From the NCBI RefSeq assembly GCF_018873765.1, contig NC_057925.1:44919010-44983009 (forward strand): 64,000 nt of DNA. The letters are read 5' to 3'. This stretch comes from Telopea speciosissima. Its lineage: Eukaryota; Streptophyta; Magnoliopsida; Proteales; Proteaceae. Positions 1-11,292 of this stretch are shown here, piece by piece. Every line of letters begins with the position of its first letter. Positions within the stretch are counted from its first letter, which is position 1. The position numbers were made by a program, and so were the translations under genes. The notes beneath the pieces are model-generated. The model had not been told where the DNA came from. It did no database searches and saw only the letters and a list, made by a program, of their open reading frames with translations.

Positions 1-281
1 TTTTGAAAAACACATGAGATGGTTTTTTGAATCACCTTGAACCTCAAACCAAACCCACCCGACCGGTTCGGCTCATCAACCCAAACCCAAAATCATGGAA
101 GAACTGTTATCCTGTCAATCTCCAGTCGTCGGACCTCAAAATCTCCGACAGAAAATCAGCCGAGACCCTTGCAGCCGAGGAATTTTCTAGTAGATCCACT
201 CTATGAAGTTGAAGACGAATTCCAAGCCTAAATGGATAGAGATCTCGCTGGCAGGCGATTCGGATAAGGAGAATCATCTGA

Positions 282-557
282 TCACTTGATGCATCTATTG
301 CAGAGGAACTGAGTTCGATCCGACAGAAGCTGGAACGGTTGAGATTAGAGAAGGAAAAGACAGAAGAAATTGAGAGAGAAGGAATCACTCTTTCCCTCAA
401 ATGCGCTGCTTGTGGTTGCCATCGCAACTTCCACTGTCGTGAACCTGAAGAAATCACTCTTTCCTTCGATTTCCACCACCACCCTCCATGGATTCTGCTT
501 CGATTTACACGGACTACTTCCAAAACCCTAAAAAAAAAAACAAAAAGGGAAAACTGA
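282..557 (+). pseudogene. Chimeric open frame: coiled-coil segment fused to a ZF-HD zinc-finger fragment
   Basis: One open frame of about 92 codons. It opens after a stop near 279 with a heptad-like charged helix (EELSSIRQKLERLRLEKEK) of unknown origin. It then runs into SLKCAACGCHRNFHCRE followed by DFHHHPP. The CAACGCHRNFH block is the signature C-terminal half of the ZF-HD / mini-zinc-finger dimerisation domain; the N-terminal half and the homeodomain are absent. There is no convincing ATG. It lies inside the 1-1200 TIR element, so the likely history is that two captured fragments became joined in frame. Whether it is transcribed cannot be judged. The ZF-HD match is strong; the coil's source is unknown. 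Confidence 0.6.
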
Positions 558-1030
558 AAGAGCACAAGTTCCTGCCTTGATATTCGAGAAACCCACACCT
601 AACTCCAAATCCAACTGTATCTTACCAAGATTTCTTCTTTCATTACTCACAGTAGCAGTAGCAATGGCAGTGGAACTGAAGAGATGAGCGACAAAAGTGA
701 CCACGGCACATGCTCTATTACTCTTACACCGGCTAGCCTTTCCCTTACTACCTGAACCTGACTTGCTCTTACCCAAAGGTGACGAAGAAGCGGAGGATGA
801 AGACGACGATGATGGAGAAAAGATCGGTAACAGAGAAGGGATCTCAAAATTAGTCCGAGCCTTAGACCCCCTGAGTCTCCTCTCCGCCGCATCGTAAGCC
901 CTCGCCGCCTCTTCAGCCGTATTGAACGTGCCAAGCCAGTGCCGACACCGCCCTACACGAACACAAATCTCAGCCGACCACCGACCCCACGGCCTCTTCC
1001 TCACCCCTTCGTAACCTTCTTCACTGAATC
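528..1030 (-). pseudogene. ERF/AP2-domain transcription factor fragment with EAR-like motif
   Basis: The frame reads [18 protein letters not shown], then [20 protein letters not shown] and [13 protein letters not shown]. This is an almost complete AP2/ERF DNA-binding domain with the usual WLG and the Ala/Asp pair typical of ERF-type proteins. A serine-rich stretch follows, and near the C-terminus LDLELG resembles a DLNxxP/LxLxL (EAR) repression motif. The frame is closed upstream at 1029-1031 with no ATG between that stop and the domain. The next block upstream, the His/Pro-coding GGT/GGC repeat, reads in other frames. Part of the domain ([10 protein letters not shown]) departs from the usual strand-turn sequence. 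Because it sits inside a TIR element, I read it as a captured, 5'-incomplete copy, not a working gene. Confidence 0.65.
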
Positions 1031-1063
1031 AACCCCGACAATGCTTCCTGCACTTTGGCTGCA

Positions 1064-1104
1064 GCGGTGGCGGTGGCGGTGGCGGTGGTGGTGGTGGTGG
1101 TGGG
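1064..1104. repeat. (GGT/GGC)n trinucleotide repeat
   Basis: GGCGGT units pass into GGT units for about 40 bp. On the minus strand it would code for Pro, Thr or His runs. It lies just upstream of the ERF fragment, where such repeats are common in ERF N-termini. Confidence 0.85.
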
Positions 1105-1313
1105 TTGGTTTGAGTGAGTTTGAACTGGTCGGGTAGGTTTGTTTTTAAGCCTAAGGTGGTTCAAACACGATATGATGAAGTTTTCAAAATATTTTGAATT
1201 TTTTTAATCTCACCCATTGGATGGTTGTCAGGCCAGGTAGTGCAGTGAGAGGTCATGGAAATAAGATGGAAGTACAAAATTTGGAAGTAGAGGAGTCGGA
1301 TCAGAGGTATTTT

Positions 1314-1495
1314 AGGTTGAAGATGAAGGAAGGGTAATATTATAATGTTTTAGTATAAGAGTAAAATAGTCTTTTCACATCAATAACTAACAGCAGACTA
1401 ACACTTTTACTGTAGAGGAGGACATTTGAGTATTTTTAAAAATCAAGGGATGATTTGAATTTCATTTGAAAATCAGGGGTGACATATAATTTACC
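1314..1495 (-). mobile_element. Truncated MITE, same family as the intact one at 56862-57104
   Basis: Read on +, this matches the reverse complement of the 56862-57104 element. Shared blocks are GAAGATGAAGG, a GTAAAATAGTC(C/T)TTTCACA stretch, AACAGCAGACTAACAC, and the terminal GGGGTGACATATAATTTACC. The end corresponding to the other TIR is missing or unrecognisable upstream of ~1314. Confidence 0.6.
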
Positions 1496-3270
1496 TAAAA
1501 TAAAGATGAGAACAAAGGAATACCTAGTTTTGAGAACTCGAGCCTAGCCTAACGCAGTAACGCTCATGACGCTGAGATAACAATCTCCACGTAGGTTTGG
1601 TAGAAGAGCCTTATTGTGGCGACCCAAATATTCCCAAGAAATCAAGGACCAGCCACGTCTATCATCTTGAATTCCCTTCTAAAATCGAGCACTGATGGAA
1701 TCTAGCTAACTGGAGACAAACAGTTTTTGACAACAAAAAATAGGACATCTAGAACATAGGAATAGAACTAAGTATAGATTTGATGACAACCGACTTACCA
1801 ACCTGTGAAAGTAAGGGCACCTGCCAAAGACCTAATTTAAAACGAACTCGGTCAATAACCTTGTTCCAAATTGCTATTTTTTAACACGTAGGAACTACAT
1901 GATGTCCAGCACCCTCTTCCTATGCTCTTCTGATGTCCCCTTGCTAAAACAGACCCCACTCTTGGAGAAGTTAATTTGCTGGCCGGTTAAATCCTAAATC
2001 AGGTTTAAAATTGATTGTAAGATCAATGCATCATTTTCAGAAGCATGACAACACACTAGAGTATCATCAGCAAAAAATAAGTGTGAGATTACAGGTGCAT
2101 TAGCCACAATTTTAATACTCTTAAAGAAATGTAGTTCCCTATGAATCCTAAAAACTTTGGACAAACCTTCCATGACTAAAATGAAAATATACTTGATTAA
2201 TGGGCATCCTTGTCGAACACCACAAAAAAGCTAAAAAAACTAAAACCATCACAATGTAATTTAATTGAATAAGCGCAAGTAGAAATAAAATAACTAATCA
2301 AGTCATGTTGGAAAAAAAAGTTTAGAATAATAAGACTTATCTATTAATAACCTTGAGATGTTACTGCCTAGTTATAAAACCGAATGATAAAATCAAAGTG
2401 TTGATGAAGATGACGCTGCCAAGTTGTAGAAGCACACGAACAAAAATCTGGTTGAGTTGCACCCAAATATACACTCTTCTTAAGGTTTGAAATACCCATG
2501 CCCCCTATATAAGTGCAACAAGGGTTTCTTGCGCTCTAGCTCCAAGATAACTCAACCACTAATTGAATGTCTTATGCACAAAGATTTCAACTGATATGGG
2601 AGAGCAAAGCTAGGCTCATTAAACACTGTTTTGAAGAATGTTTTAATGCAATTAGAAAACTAGAAATAATAGACATCCAAGAGCAAAATAAAGTGAGATT
2701 ATTTCCAAAAAAATGTTAGAGAAATAAGCAAAAATCCCTTCTCTATTTATAAGAGAAGAAGATATATCTCCAAGGGTGTCTCCAAAAGACATGCCCATAA
2801 ACCATATCTTTTTCCAAAAGACTTGATTGTTGACCATTTAAATAAGTTTCCGTTGTACTCACCCCTCTCATCAATAAATTTCCCGTTTACCAAAAAAAAA
2901 AAAAGAATCACACCTATTGGCCATTTAGGTACCTATTAATAAATTACATAACCCTCAAAAAATATTTTGAATCTTTAATTTTAAAAACAAATATACATTC
3001 CAACAAGTCACACCAATGTTGGTTGAAACCCAGATACTCAAAAACGGCCAAAGGGTATCCTAAGTCAAGTATATCATAGACATTGGACATGTCAAGCTTA
3101 ATACCCATCCTTGGTCTTATCACATCTAAGAAAATAAAAAAATCCCATGCACAATAATAATATTATCAGTAATTTGATGCCCCTTGACAAAAGTTGCTAA
3201 TCTTGGTGAATCCTTTTGATATGAGATAGATGCATAATGAGTGGTTAAGAAGAGATTGTAAACTGCTTAA
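1496..3270 (-). mobile_element. Degenerate L1-type LINE reverse transcriptase, interrupted at about 2340-2990
   Basis: The minus strand shows L1-type RT segments in the correct order. Around 3180-3000 it encodes LDMSNVYDILD and LGFNQHWCDLL (LDMSKAYDR-like and LGF-like motifs). Around 2330-2100 it encodes ISTCAYSIKLHCDGF and an RQGCPL-like region. Around 2080-1960 it encodes HLFFADDTLV and GQQINFSKS. The frame is broken many times. The WCDL segment and the CAYSIKL segment, adjacent in intact elements, lie about 650 bp apart here, so something inserted between them. A plus-strand LINE 3' tail at ~2900 is the likely culprit. Old and inactive. Confidence 0.65.
2640..2905 (+). mobile_element. LINE 3' end with poly(A), inserted in the older L1
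   Basis: The sequence TACTCACCCCT-CATCAATAAA, TTTCCCGTTTACC and an A-run at 2892-2905 is the same 3' tail that ends the minus-strand LINE at 18418 (there read as GGTAACGGGGAATTTATTGATGAGG). It marks the 3' end of a + strand LINE. How far it extends upstream is unclear, since 2350-2840 is too eroded to assign; the start given is a guess. Confidence 0.45.
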
Positions 3271-3751
3271 GATATAGGAAATCTCAAAATGGAGTATGTA
3301 ATGAATTATGGTAGTAACAAATGAAGAAAATTGAGAAGAAACTACAGATAAGTATAAAAAAATAACTAGTAATCATAATTATACAGTAAAGAAAATATAA
3401 GGAAAAGAAAGGGAGGGGAAGGAGGAAAAATGTGGAGAAAAAGACATAAGGAGAGAGGGAAAGACTCTACTGTTTCCTGCTACCTAGCCAATAGTTGCAC
3501 ATGTGGTAGGGTTGACACTTGAGAAGAGGATAAAGAATAAGGCATTATCTGAGACTGGCTTTGTTTAATTAGTATTAAGTATTAACATTAATTGGATCAC
3601 CAATGGGGTTAGTAGTGGAAATAGATTCCAATCGAACGGTTCTCTAACATTCATTTTAATCATAGAGGACACTCCAATTATAAGGGCGTTTCAACGGTTC
3701 TCTGTGCTCTTGTACTCTCTAGCTACTTCATTCGTAAAGATCAAAGCGTAA
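3271..3751. other. Intergenic; probable promoter/5'UTR of the 3752 gene
   Basis: AT-rich, with a purine-rich A/G block at 3350-3470. The last ~60 bp, up to the ATG at 3752, are CT-rich (CTCTTGTACTCTCTAGC), as plant 5'UTRs often are. I see no decisive TATA box. Confidence 0.3.
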
Positions 3752-3861
3752 ATGGCTGGCTTGGCCGGTCGCACCGAAACGGACCGGAACCATCTTACAC
3801 ACGCTTTTGATGCCGGATTATTGTCCGGTTCGCTGCCGGCCGACACACCCCGTACCGTCGA

Positions 3862-3903
<42 letters not shown>

Positions 3904-4228
3904 GGAATCCTTCCTTGAACCGTCTCCACTAGACTCTGCGACGGACGATTCAATCGGCGACTCCAAACGGTGGGGTCATCTGGCTGCCAGCGTCCATATC
4001 TTAGCCGGAACTCTGTTACGGATGGAGGTGGAGGAGATGGAGATGGTCAAGGCTTGGGAAGCTTCGCGGATGGAAGCCGAGAGGCGTAGAGTGGAATTAG
4101 AGTCAGAGATGACCCAGATGCTGTTGAAGGTACAGATCCAGATCGCTTCGTTTATTTCTCAAAAGAATCGGAAACGGAAGAGGAAGCGTGTCGAGGAGGA
4201 AGACGATAATTCGACCAGGGAACGGTAA
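3752..4228 (+). CDS. Small acidic coiled-coil protein of unknown function (158 aa)
   Basis: A 158-codon single open frame starting at ATG (context AAATGG). Residues ~37-50 are an Asp run encoded by alternating GAT/GAC. Next comes an acidic Ser/Asp stretch. From ~72 to 135 there is a helical, heptad-like region (RWGHLAASVHILAGTLLRME, then EMEMVKAWEASRMEAERRR and MLLKVQIQIASFIS). The C-terminus is KRKRKR, a likely nuclear localisation signal, followed by acidic residues. The helix resembles the C-terminal coils of trihelix-type factors and of small uncharacterised plant nuclear proteins, but no DNA-binding domain is present. A nuclear role is inference. Codon use and the clean frame argue for a real gene. 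The stop codon overlaps a potential splice donor (GGTAAAT), so a further exon cannot be excluded. Confidence 0.6.
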
Positions 4229-4241
4229 ATCTATAAAGCTT

Positions 4242-5134
4242 AATCTTTTAATATTGTTTTAGATTTATAGTTAGCAATTGCATAGCCAAAGTTACCTGTG
4301 TTCCGTCATCAATCTTTATTCTTGAAAAAGGAAAAGGCAAAAGAAAGAGAGTCTCCCGTGTCACGAATCGGCCGAGTTTAAAGAGTTTTGCTGGAATCGA
4401 TTATTATTTCAGAGCTTTACTTTAAGACAACTATATGACACAGTTTGAGGTTTCTAACTAAACAATCATTTCATCTGTCTTTCCTTCTCAGAAATAGAAA
4501 CGAGTTGCTTGGTATGAACTTAGTTTTCAGTCTACTTAGACTAATGGCCACAAGTTAAATTGACTGACAAAGGAACTGTTTGGTAGGGTATATATGCCTG
4601 GGGAATCAAAAGATTGAAGGACACCAACCATCTATCAACACTAGTCCATGATCTTATTGACCAAACAAGGCGATTGAATTGATGGGATCAATAAGAATTT
4701 ACTGTTCTACATCTGTACTTTTTACATGAAAAATAATAGAGTAGTTGGCTACTTGTTACAGTTGTTAGTTATGACTTGTGACCATCGGATTTACTGATAT
4801 CACTTCTTAAGCATCGGTTAATTTGTAGGTGATTCAAGCCCAATCATCTGGTTGCTGAATAATCCAAGAATATGCACCAGAGTTGTTGGTTGGTGTAGTT
4901 TAGTTCCTAAAATGGGTCAAATTTCTCTTTATATGAAATGAATTTGTGTTCATCCTCTTCTTTTTTTTTTTTTTTTAAATAGATGAATGGTATGCATTTT
5001 TATGATGAATATCCTAATTATTTATTTGGATGTTTTTGAGATTAACTTCGTTTTATTTGGATTCTTCTGATTTTGACTTCTAGTGGGATGCGGTTTTGTG
5101 TTAAAATGATTATTAACTTGCTGATCTGGGTTGC
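4242..5134. repeat. Tandem duplication, copy 1
   Basis: It begins with ATTGTTTTAGATTTATAG and ends with GCTGATCTGGGTT. It matches 5204-6312 block by block: GAGTCTCCCGTGTCA, GAGTTTTGCTGGAATCG, CTTGGTATGAACTTAG, GTAGTTGGCTACTTGTTACAG and TAGTGGGATGCGGTTTTGTG. It starts just past the stop codon of the 3752 gene. No ORF is supported in it. Confidence 0.85.
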
Positions 5135-5203
5135 CCCTGACTTGATTGAATTAGTTCAGAATATTGTCTATGCAACACTTGGATTAAGATTTCTGTTGAT
5201 ATT

Positions 5204-6312
5204 GTTTTTGATTTATAGTTAGCACTGGAATAGCAGAAGCTTACCAGTGTATTTCCGTTGGGCCGATCAACTTTATCAGCTCCCTGTGTCCCATAATCCC
5301 ATCAATTAATTAATTCTTGAAAAGTAAAAAAGAAAGAGTCTCCCATGTCATGAATCAGCCGAATTTAAAGAGTTTTGCAGGAATCGGTTATTCTTTCAGA
5401 GCTTTATTTTAAGTCAACGATGACCCAGTTTGGGCCCGTGGCTCTGTCACAAATCGAATTAGGTGATTAGGACCCACTTCCATTTAGGGATGGTCTTGCC
5501 GTGATGCTGCGTTGGGGTTCTGGTGGGATTAGCATCTCCGTTCAAACTTCATCAAGTACTCGTTCACGAGTTGTCTGACTCACCAAGCTGCCAAGGCATG
5601 TTGAGTTGTCTAACGATTCACACATTCCATCGTCTTTCGTCTTCAGATATTGAAACAAGATGCTTGGTATGAACTTAGTTTTCAGTCTAGCTAGACTAAT
5701 GGTCACAAGTTAACCGACTAACAAGGGAACTGTTTGGTGGGCCGGCTATGCCTGGGGAAGCAAAACAATTGAATGACCCCAACCATCTAATCAAAACTGG
5801 GCCATGATCTTACTAATCATATGAGGTGGTTAAATTGATTGGATCAATAGGAATTTACTGTTCTACATTTGTACATTTTACATGAAAAAGAATATAGAGT
5901 AGTTGGTTACTTGTTACAGTTGTTAGTTATGACTTACGACCATCGGAGTTACTGATATCACTTCTTAAGCATCGGTTAATTTGTAGGTGATTCAAGCCCA
6001 ATGATCTGGTTGCTGAATGATGCAAGAAGATAGCCCAACTCTAGTGATCTAGCTAGACTAATGGTCACTAGAGTTGTTGGTTGGTTTAAGTTAGTTCCTA
6101 AAATGGTTCAAATTTATCTTTCTATCGAATGAATTTGTTGTGATCATCTTCTTCTTTCTTCTTTTTTTTTTTTTGGTTTTTATGATCAATATCCTATTGA
6201 TTTATTTGGATGTTTTTGAGATTAACTTCGTTGTATTTGGATTCTTCTGATTTTGACTTCTAGTGGGATGCAGTTTTGTATTAAAATGATTATCAACTTG
6301 TTGATCTGGGTT
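5204..6312. repeat. Tandem duplication, copy 2 (with extra ~230 bp)
   Basis: Second copy of the unit at 4242-5134, in direct orientation, by eye roughly 85-90% alike. About 230 bp around 5425-5645 (starting GGGCCCGTGGC) is absent from copy 1. It is either an insertion here or a deletion there. Confidence 0.85.
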
Positions 6313-7694
6313 CAGAGATTTCTATCTCCTTTTACCATGCTTTCTGATTTTCTCGTGACTCCCAAGCTTGTTACCTCACTTGATCTATCTCCCCCACCCA
6401 CAAAACAGCTTTCTCTCTAATTGGTGCCAATGCGATCCTTTTTTGCTAATCCACATTGTAATATTTGAACTGCTAACACCAATTAGGTCCATTTTCACTT
6501 AGAGCCATGTTTTATTGTTAAAAACACAAGATATTAGGTGTTAGACACTGATTAAGACAAACTTGTTGCCCTTACATTGATCCATATTTTATGAGATTTA
6601 ATTATATATGTAATTTAAGTTAAAATGCATTATCAGTATCAAGAACATACTTACTACTTAGACGAATACTCCATGTTAATATAAGAAGAATATGTTTATC
6701 AAATTAATATTTCTATTGATGTTATAGTAATGGTGCTGGCTTTCATTAGTCCTACATCTTCTAATGAGAGGATTCCTAACATGGCAATTTAGAGGAAATG
6801 GATTGTCTTCCTTACATATTTGGAGCACAGAGATTTAGATTATCACAACTAGAGGCTTATCTCTTTTTTTCCTTTTTTTTTGTTGGGGGGGGGGGGGCGT
6901 TGGGGAGGAATTTGGAACTGAACTGATGGTGACCTCATATCTTGCATGTTAAAGCCAGCTACTGTTACTTTCTTACTGTTTATGGCATTGCAGTGAATAT
7001 ATCTTAGATTTCCTTCATTGATGATTCAGGTTAGAATGGACCTATTGCTTATTTACTGTTTAGCTGCAATAACACTAGAGGGATGACAAGAATAAACCAT
7101 TGGGGAAGGGAATAGTCTTACAATGTCTGATGGCTCATATGGTTTCAGACTTCCAATCAGAGTGCTGGGTTGAAAGTCTTGAGGTTGACAAATGAATATT
7201 TAGAGCATATTATCAACATCAGCTGCTGCTTGGACTGTTGCTTAAAGATTTCTGGATGGGGGACATGATCATTAGGTAGTGCATCCTTGACATTATGGCA
7301 TGGACAAGGGAGACGTAGAAGCTATTGGAGCCAAAACTTGTTAGATTGAAGACGTTGAACAATTCTTTGTTCCCCCCCCCCCTCCTCTTCCGATAGATGT
7401 TCAACTATTCCATTGTTTTGTATTTAGTTTATTTTAATGATGGCTTAGTAATCTATATGAGGTTTCTAGGGATTGGTACTTTCAGGGTTGGCGAGGGGTT
7501 TATTAATCTGAGTTAGATCCCATTCAGACCTTCCTGAGCCCCCCTTCCTTTGATGCTATGAAACTCTGCCCGCTAAGGTGAGGGATCTCTTTGAAACATA
7601 AGATAAACTCCTGTGGATATCCTACATACGAAAAACTTATCAAAAAGTCGATGATCATAAACATTACCTATCATCATCCTTATGGGCTTGCTAC
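6313..7694. other. Intergenic, no gene seen
   Basis: AT-rich sequence without a supported ORF or recognisable domain. It contains poly-T followed by a 14-base G run at about 6880-6897, and a C10 run near 7373-7382. Confidence 0.5.
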
Positions 7695-7912
7695 TTGTTG
7701 AAAATATTGGTGCATAGCATCACAGTTTATGTACTGGATGTCAATCCCTCCTCGATGGAGGCAATTTTCCTGCTTAGGAAACTCATGGAAAGATATAAGG
7801 AGGGCAAGAAGAACCTCCATATGGTCTTTAAAGACCTAGAAAAAGCCTACGACAGAGTCCCTAGAGAGCTAATCTGGAATATTCTAGAGAGGTATTTAAG
7901 TGGTAGGTGGGT
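7695..7912 (+). mobile_element. RTE-like LINE reverse transcriptase fragment
   Basis: It encodes SSMEAIFLLRKLMERYKEGK followed by NLHMVFKDLEKAYDRVPREL. This is the stretch of plant RTE-clade RT around the first catalytic Asp (FxDxEKAYDxVPR). Only about 70 residues remain; the rest of the RT is absent. The fragment ends where the GAGAT/CTCGG repeat begins at ~7918. Confidence 0.7.
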
Positions 7913-7917
7913 TAAAA

Positions 7918-8062
7918 TAATGGGTCGAATCCGAGATCCAACCGAGATCCGAGATCTCACCGAGATATTGCACTTTTCAGTTTCGGATGCCATCTCGACT
8001 CGGTATTACAAAAAACCGAGAATCTCGGTGAGATCTCGCGAGATTTCGGACTATGCTTCAAA
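7918..8062. repeat. GAGATYTCGG-rich degenerate repeat
   Basis: Recurring, partly self-complementary words (CCGAGATC, CGAGATATT, CTCGGTGAGATCTCG, CGAGATTTCGG) fill ~145 bp. The same word family occurs at 28915-29250. It is probably the interior of a non-autonomous element. Confidence 0.5.
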
Positions 8063-9761
8063 AGGGAAAGGAGAGGGAAACCTGTTTAGAAAACTGATGA
8101 AATTATGGCTCTGTTCTGTTTCTATCTGAATCAGTGAAAAATTCTCTCTAAAACATTGCACCTTTTGAACCTTGTCATTGTTATTGATGGCATATTGCTC
8201 ATATAAAAATAGGAGACACTTCGACCCAAAAGGAGAGAAAAAAAAAAGAGTTGACTATGTGTTAGTCCTATGACATAGATGGGTTGGTGACATTGGTCCA
8301 TTTCATGGGGGAACCCACGCTCATCTTACTGGCCAGGTTTCAGCACAAACAAGCTGGGGAAGTACCTCAAATGTGATGCCGTGATGCTGCATTGCAGAAT
8401 GCCCCTAAGATTCCATTACTATCAAGCACAACCGTGTAATTTTATGAAACTTCATAATTGTTTTTAACCACTTCCCTTTCTTGTCTCGGGCAGAAATTTG
8501 ACCAATAAGATGATTGAAGTTTCTATCACATGGACCACCCATGTCTGCCATGGCAAGGAAGCTAGGTTTTGTGATGATACAAATGTTACTTAGTTGTGGC
8601 ATGTAGTTTTGTCCAATTAAAAAAAGTTACTGCACTTATTACAGAAAATGCCATATATTAAAACTTTCCCATGCTTATTTGTCATAGAAAAAGGTTTGTT
8701 TAAAGTTTAATTATCTACTAAATGGTTAATTCTGGATAAATGATAGGGCAGGCACTGACTAACAACTACTTGATCATAATATTTTTGGTATTCTGCATTA
8801 AAAAGAAGTTATAGCCTATTGATATTATAGGTTTCAGGTCTAAGTCTAGCTGACTGGTGCTGCCTAGCATAATGTGAAATGGTATATGGGTCAGCCTGGT
8901 GCATCCTGGCCTAATGCTACTGCTAGCAGGATTGGATAAGGTAAGCTTATCCAATTTACTAGACCAGTCTCAATTCCTGGATATTTCAAATGCACTAAGA
9001 AGTATTATCTCCTTGATCTGGTTGCTTAAGTTGTCTAATTGAATGAACTGCTATATCAGAGGAGTTACAAGATTTCTTCGGGTTAGATGGTGTAGTGTGA
9101 AATTTTGATTATGATAGATGCCACTAATATCTGTGGGTCGTAATATGTGTGTTCTTACATCCTTGCTTTTGATTACCTATAAAAAGCTTTGATTCTTATT
9201 GCTGTGTCATATGTGGATGCTCATTAAATCTGGTAGAAGTTCCCATAGATACACTTTGCTTGAGTTCAATATGAGTCATGTATTCTTCAATGAATGGAAT
9301 TATTTGGTCATGGCTATGTGTAGTTTACCTTTATCTGTGTCATCTATTAGTCTGATATGTATCGCTATGTAATATCTGTTGCATAGGCATGCAGATAAAA
9401 AGTGACAGTATATCTGCAATGGATCCTAGAGCCCATTGAGTCTTTGTCTTATCTATTTCTTTGAAACTAAATGTGATTTCAATCACTGCCCCTTACCAAT
9501 GTAGGTAATTTTTATTGGAATGTTTTGGAATTCAACTATCTTCTTGATTTTGGAGTTTTCTTAATAGTTTGAAACAACTGCTGGTTTGATAGCCCTCATC
9601 TAGCTTGGCTCTGATGTGTAGATTCCTCTTGATTCAGGGAGGCAGTTCTGCTGCTTGGGTTGCTTCAATGTGATCGGAGCTTTTGAAGGGAAATGATCAC
9701 AGGATAAGGCATCATGCATCTGTATAAATTGGATTTGTTGTTTATTATGATGTTATATGGA
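8063..9761. other. Intergenic, no gene seen
   Basis: AT-rich; no convincing ORF, RNA gene or repeat with clear ends recognised. Confidence 0.5.
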
Positions 9762-9918
9762 TAAGGGAAAAGTTTTCCTTCACCCACCACTGTGATCTCA
9801 TAGTTACTCTCTCCCTTATCGACAGAGGTGGGAAATACCATTTCCACTGATTTCCACTATTCCTGGTGTCCCACTGTTAAAACCCATGAATGCAAAGGTG
9901 AAGGAAAACTCTCTCTGA
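9762..9918. mobile_element. Short TIR element (AGTTTTCCTTCACC ends)
   Basis: Left end AAAGTTTTCCTTCACCC and right end GGTGAAGGAAAACT are inverted repeats about 130 bp apart. A related pair bounds 11293-11467. Non-autonomous; superfamily undetermined. Confidence 0.45.
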
Positions 9919-10935
9919 TGTTTAAACACTGTGTGGGGGGGGGGGAGGGGGCAAAGATTTTTCTTTTTTATTTAATGAGGAATGTGGGCTCAGATTTGAT
10001 GAAATCAGAATTTGTAGAAGTTCAAATATAATCTGGAAACTTGAGAAGGCAAGGAAGGCAAGGAATCTGAAAATCTAATCCTTATAGCTTCAATTGCGTG
10101 ACCATTCTAGGACAAGCATGATGCGACAGTCTTATCTCAGCTTACCCTCAGAAAATAGTTGTGAAGGGAAGGATTCCAAATAGATTACACAAAGAATTGA
10201 ATTTTGATTTGAGTAATATTTTAGAAAGTAAACTTAGGTTTGAGTGTATCAAATCTCATAGTAAAATATGAGTGTTCTATAATATTCATAAGGGGAGGGG
10301 TTCAGTTTCCTCGATGCCAGAGTACTACTTTGGACGTATGGAACCCCACCATTATGAATCATCAAATAAAGGGTTTATGGAGGGGAGAGAGTTCGGGATA
10401 AAAATATTTGTAAGAATTAATACTTCAGACAATAAGGTCAGATTGGGTATGATTTTTTTTTTTCAATTTTGGATTGATTTCATGAAATAGCCAACAAATA
10501 AATTTTTGGTAGTTCAATTTCTGAGGATAGATTCTCTATAGTTCTATGTGAGAGGGAGATGGTGGCAGGGGTGGGGTCGAGAAGAGGTTGGTGGTGGTTG
10601 TGGCAGCAGCGGTGTTGGTAGTGGAGGTGGAGGTGGTGGCGGCATGGTGGTGGAGGACCATTAGGAGAAGGGTGATGTTTTATTTTTAATGTGAAGTTAT
10701 TGCTTTGTCCATCAAATTAACCATGCGTTCATTAAAGATTTTTTAGGTTTTATCTAAAAATCTTGAACTGAACCAAAATGAGCTGTTTACATTGAAACCA
10801 ATCCGTTTAACACCCTTAGTTGTAGGGGTCTTAGTAGGTTAAGTGATTGACTCTCCAGTCTTCATTGAGCCCATTAAGCGGCTCCCCTCCTCCTCCCTTG
10901 ACATACTCTCTTCTCTGAATACTGGTATCCACATG
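9919..10935. other. Intergenic with G-rich GGTGGT tract
   Basis: No gene seen. 10556-10668 is a purine-rich, G-rich stretch made of GGTGG/GGAGG words. A G-run lies at about 9937-9951. Confidence 0.45.
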
Positions 10936-11290
10936 GCAGTAAGGGTGTCAAACGGTCAGTTCAGTCCAGTTTCAGTCGGGCCGATAATGGGTGAAACCGA
11001 AGCCAGACCAATATTTCGGTTTTCTTTTATTAGGCTATGAACCGATGTGGTTTTGATTTCCTTTTGTTGGTCTATCATCGATTTGATATCGGGCTTGATA
11101 CGGTTTGATTTCGGTTTACCATTTGTATAATTAAACAATTATGAAAAAAAATAAATGGTTTTCAGTTTCCTTTTTTTATTGATTTTGGTCTGGTTTTGTA
11201 TTGGTTACAATCTGATTTTCAGTTTCTAATCGGATTCGATCGTTTGAGCGGTATCGATTCGGTCATGGATTACACTGCAAAGGTATAAAA
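10936..11290. repeat. Degenerate GGTTTCGGTTT-type repeat, probably a decayed hAT-type MITE
   Basis: It starts TAAGGGTGTCAAACGG, the same end as the elements at 35921 and 59810. The interior is rich in TCGGTTT and CGGTTTGATT words. The right end is eroded (TGGATTACACTG) and I cannot define a target duplication. Confidence 0.45.
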
Positions 11291-11292
11291 AA

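Larger units (their letters stand above)
1..1200. mobile_element. Pack-MULE-like TIR element carrying transcription-factor gene fragments (left end cut by window)
   Basis: The first ~88 bases and the reverse complement of ~1110-1200 are alike over their whole length. Both read TTTTGAAAA, a 20-30 base spacer, GAA(T/C)CACCTT, an AAAC-rich stretch, CCCGACC(G/A)GTTC and then CAACCC. This makes a terminal inverted repeat of about 85-90 bp at roughly 70% identity by eye. Between the arms lie pieces of at least two unrelated plant gene families on opposite strands (ZF-HD finger on +, ERF/AP2 on -), with no transposase. Long TIRs around host-gene fragments are the hallmark of Pack-MULEs. The outer left end and target duplication lie outside the window, so the superfamily is inferred. 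Confidence 0.62.

Noticed and set aside
107-598. 163-codon frame on the minus strand near the left edge
   Set aside because: It overlaps the ZF-HD/coil frame and the ERF fragment in another frame, has no domain and lies inside a TIR element.
3691-3966. Serine-run frame antisense to the 3752 gene
   Set aside because: It is the complement of the Asp (GAT/GAC) repeat; no independent support.
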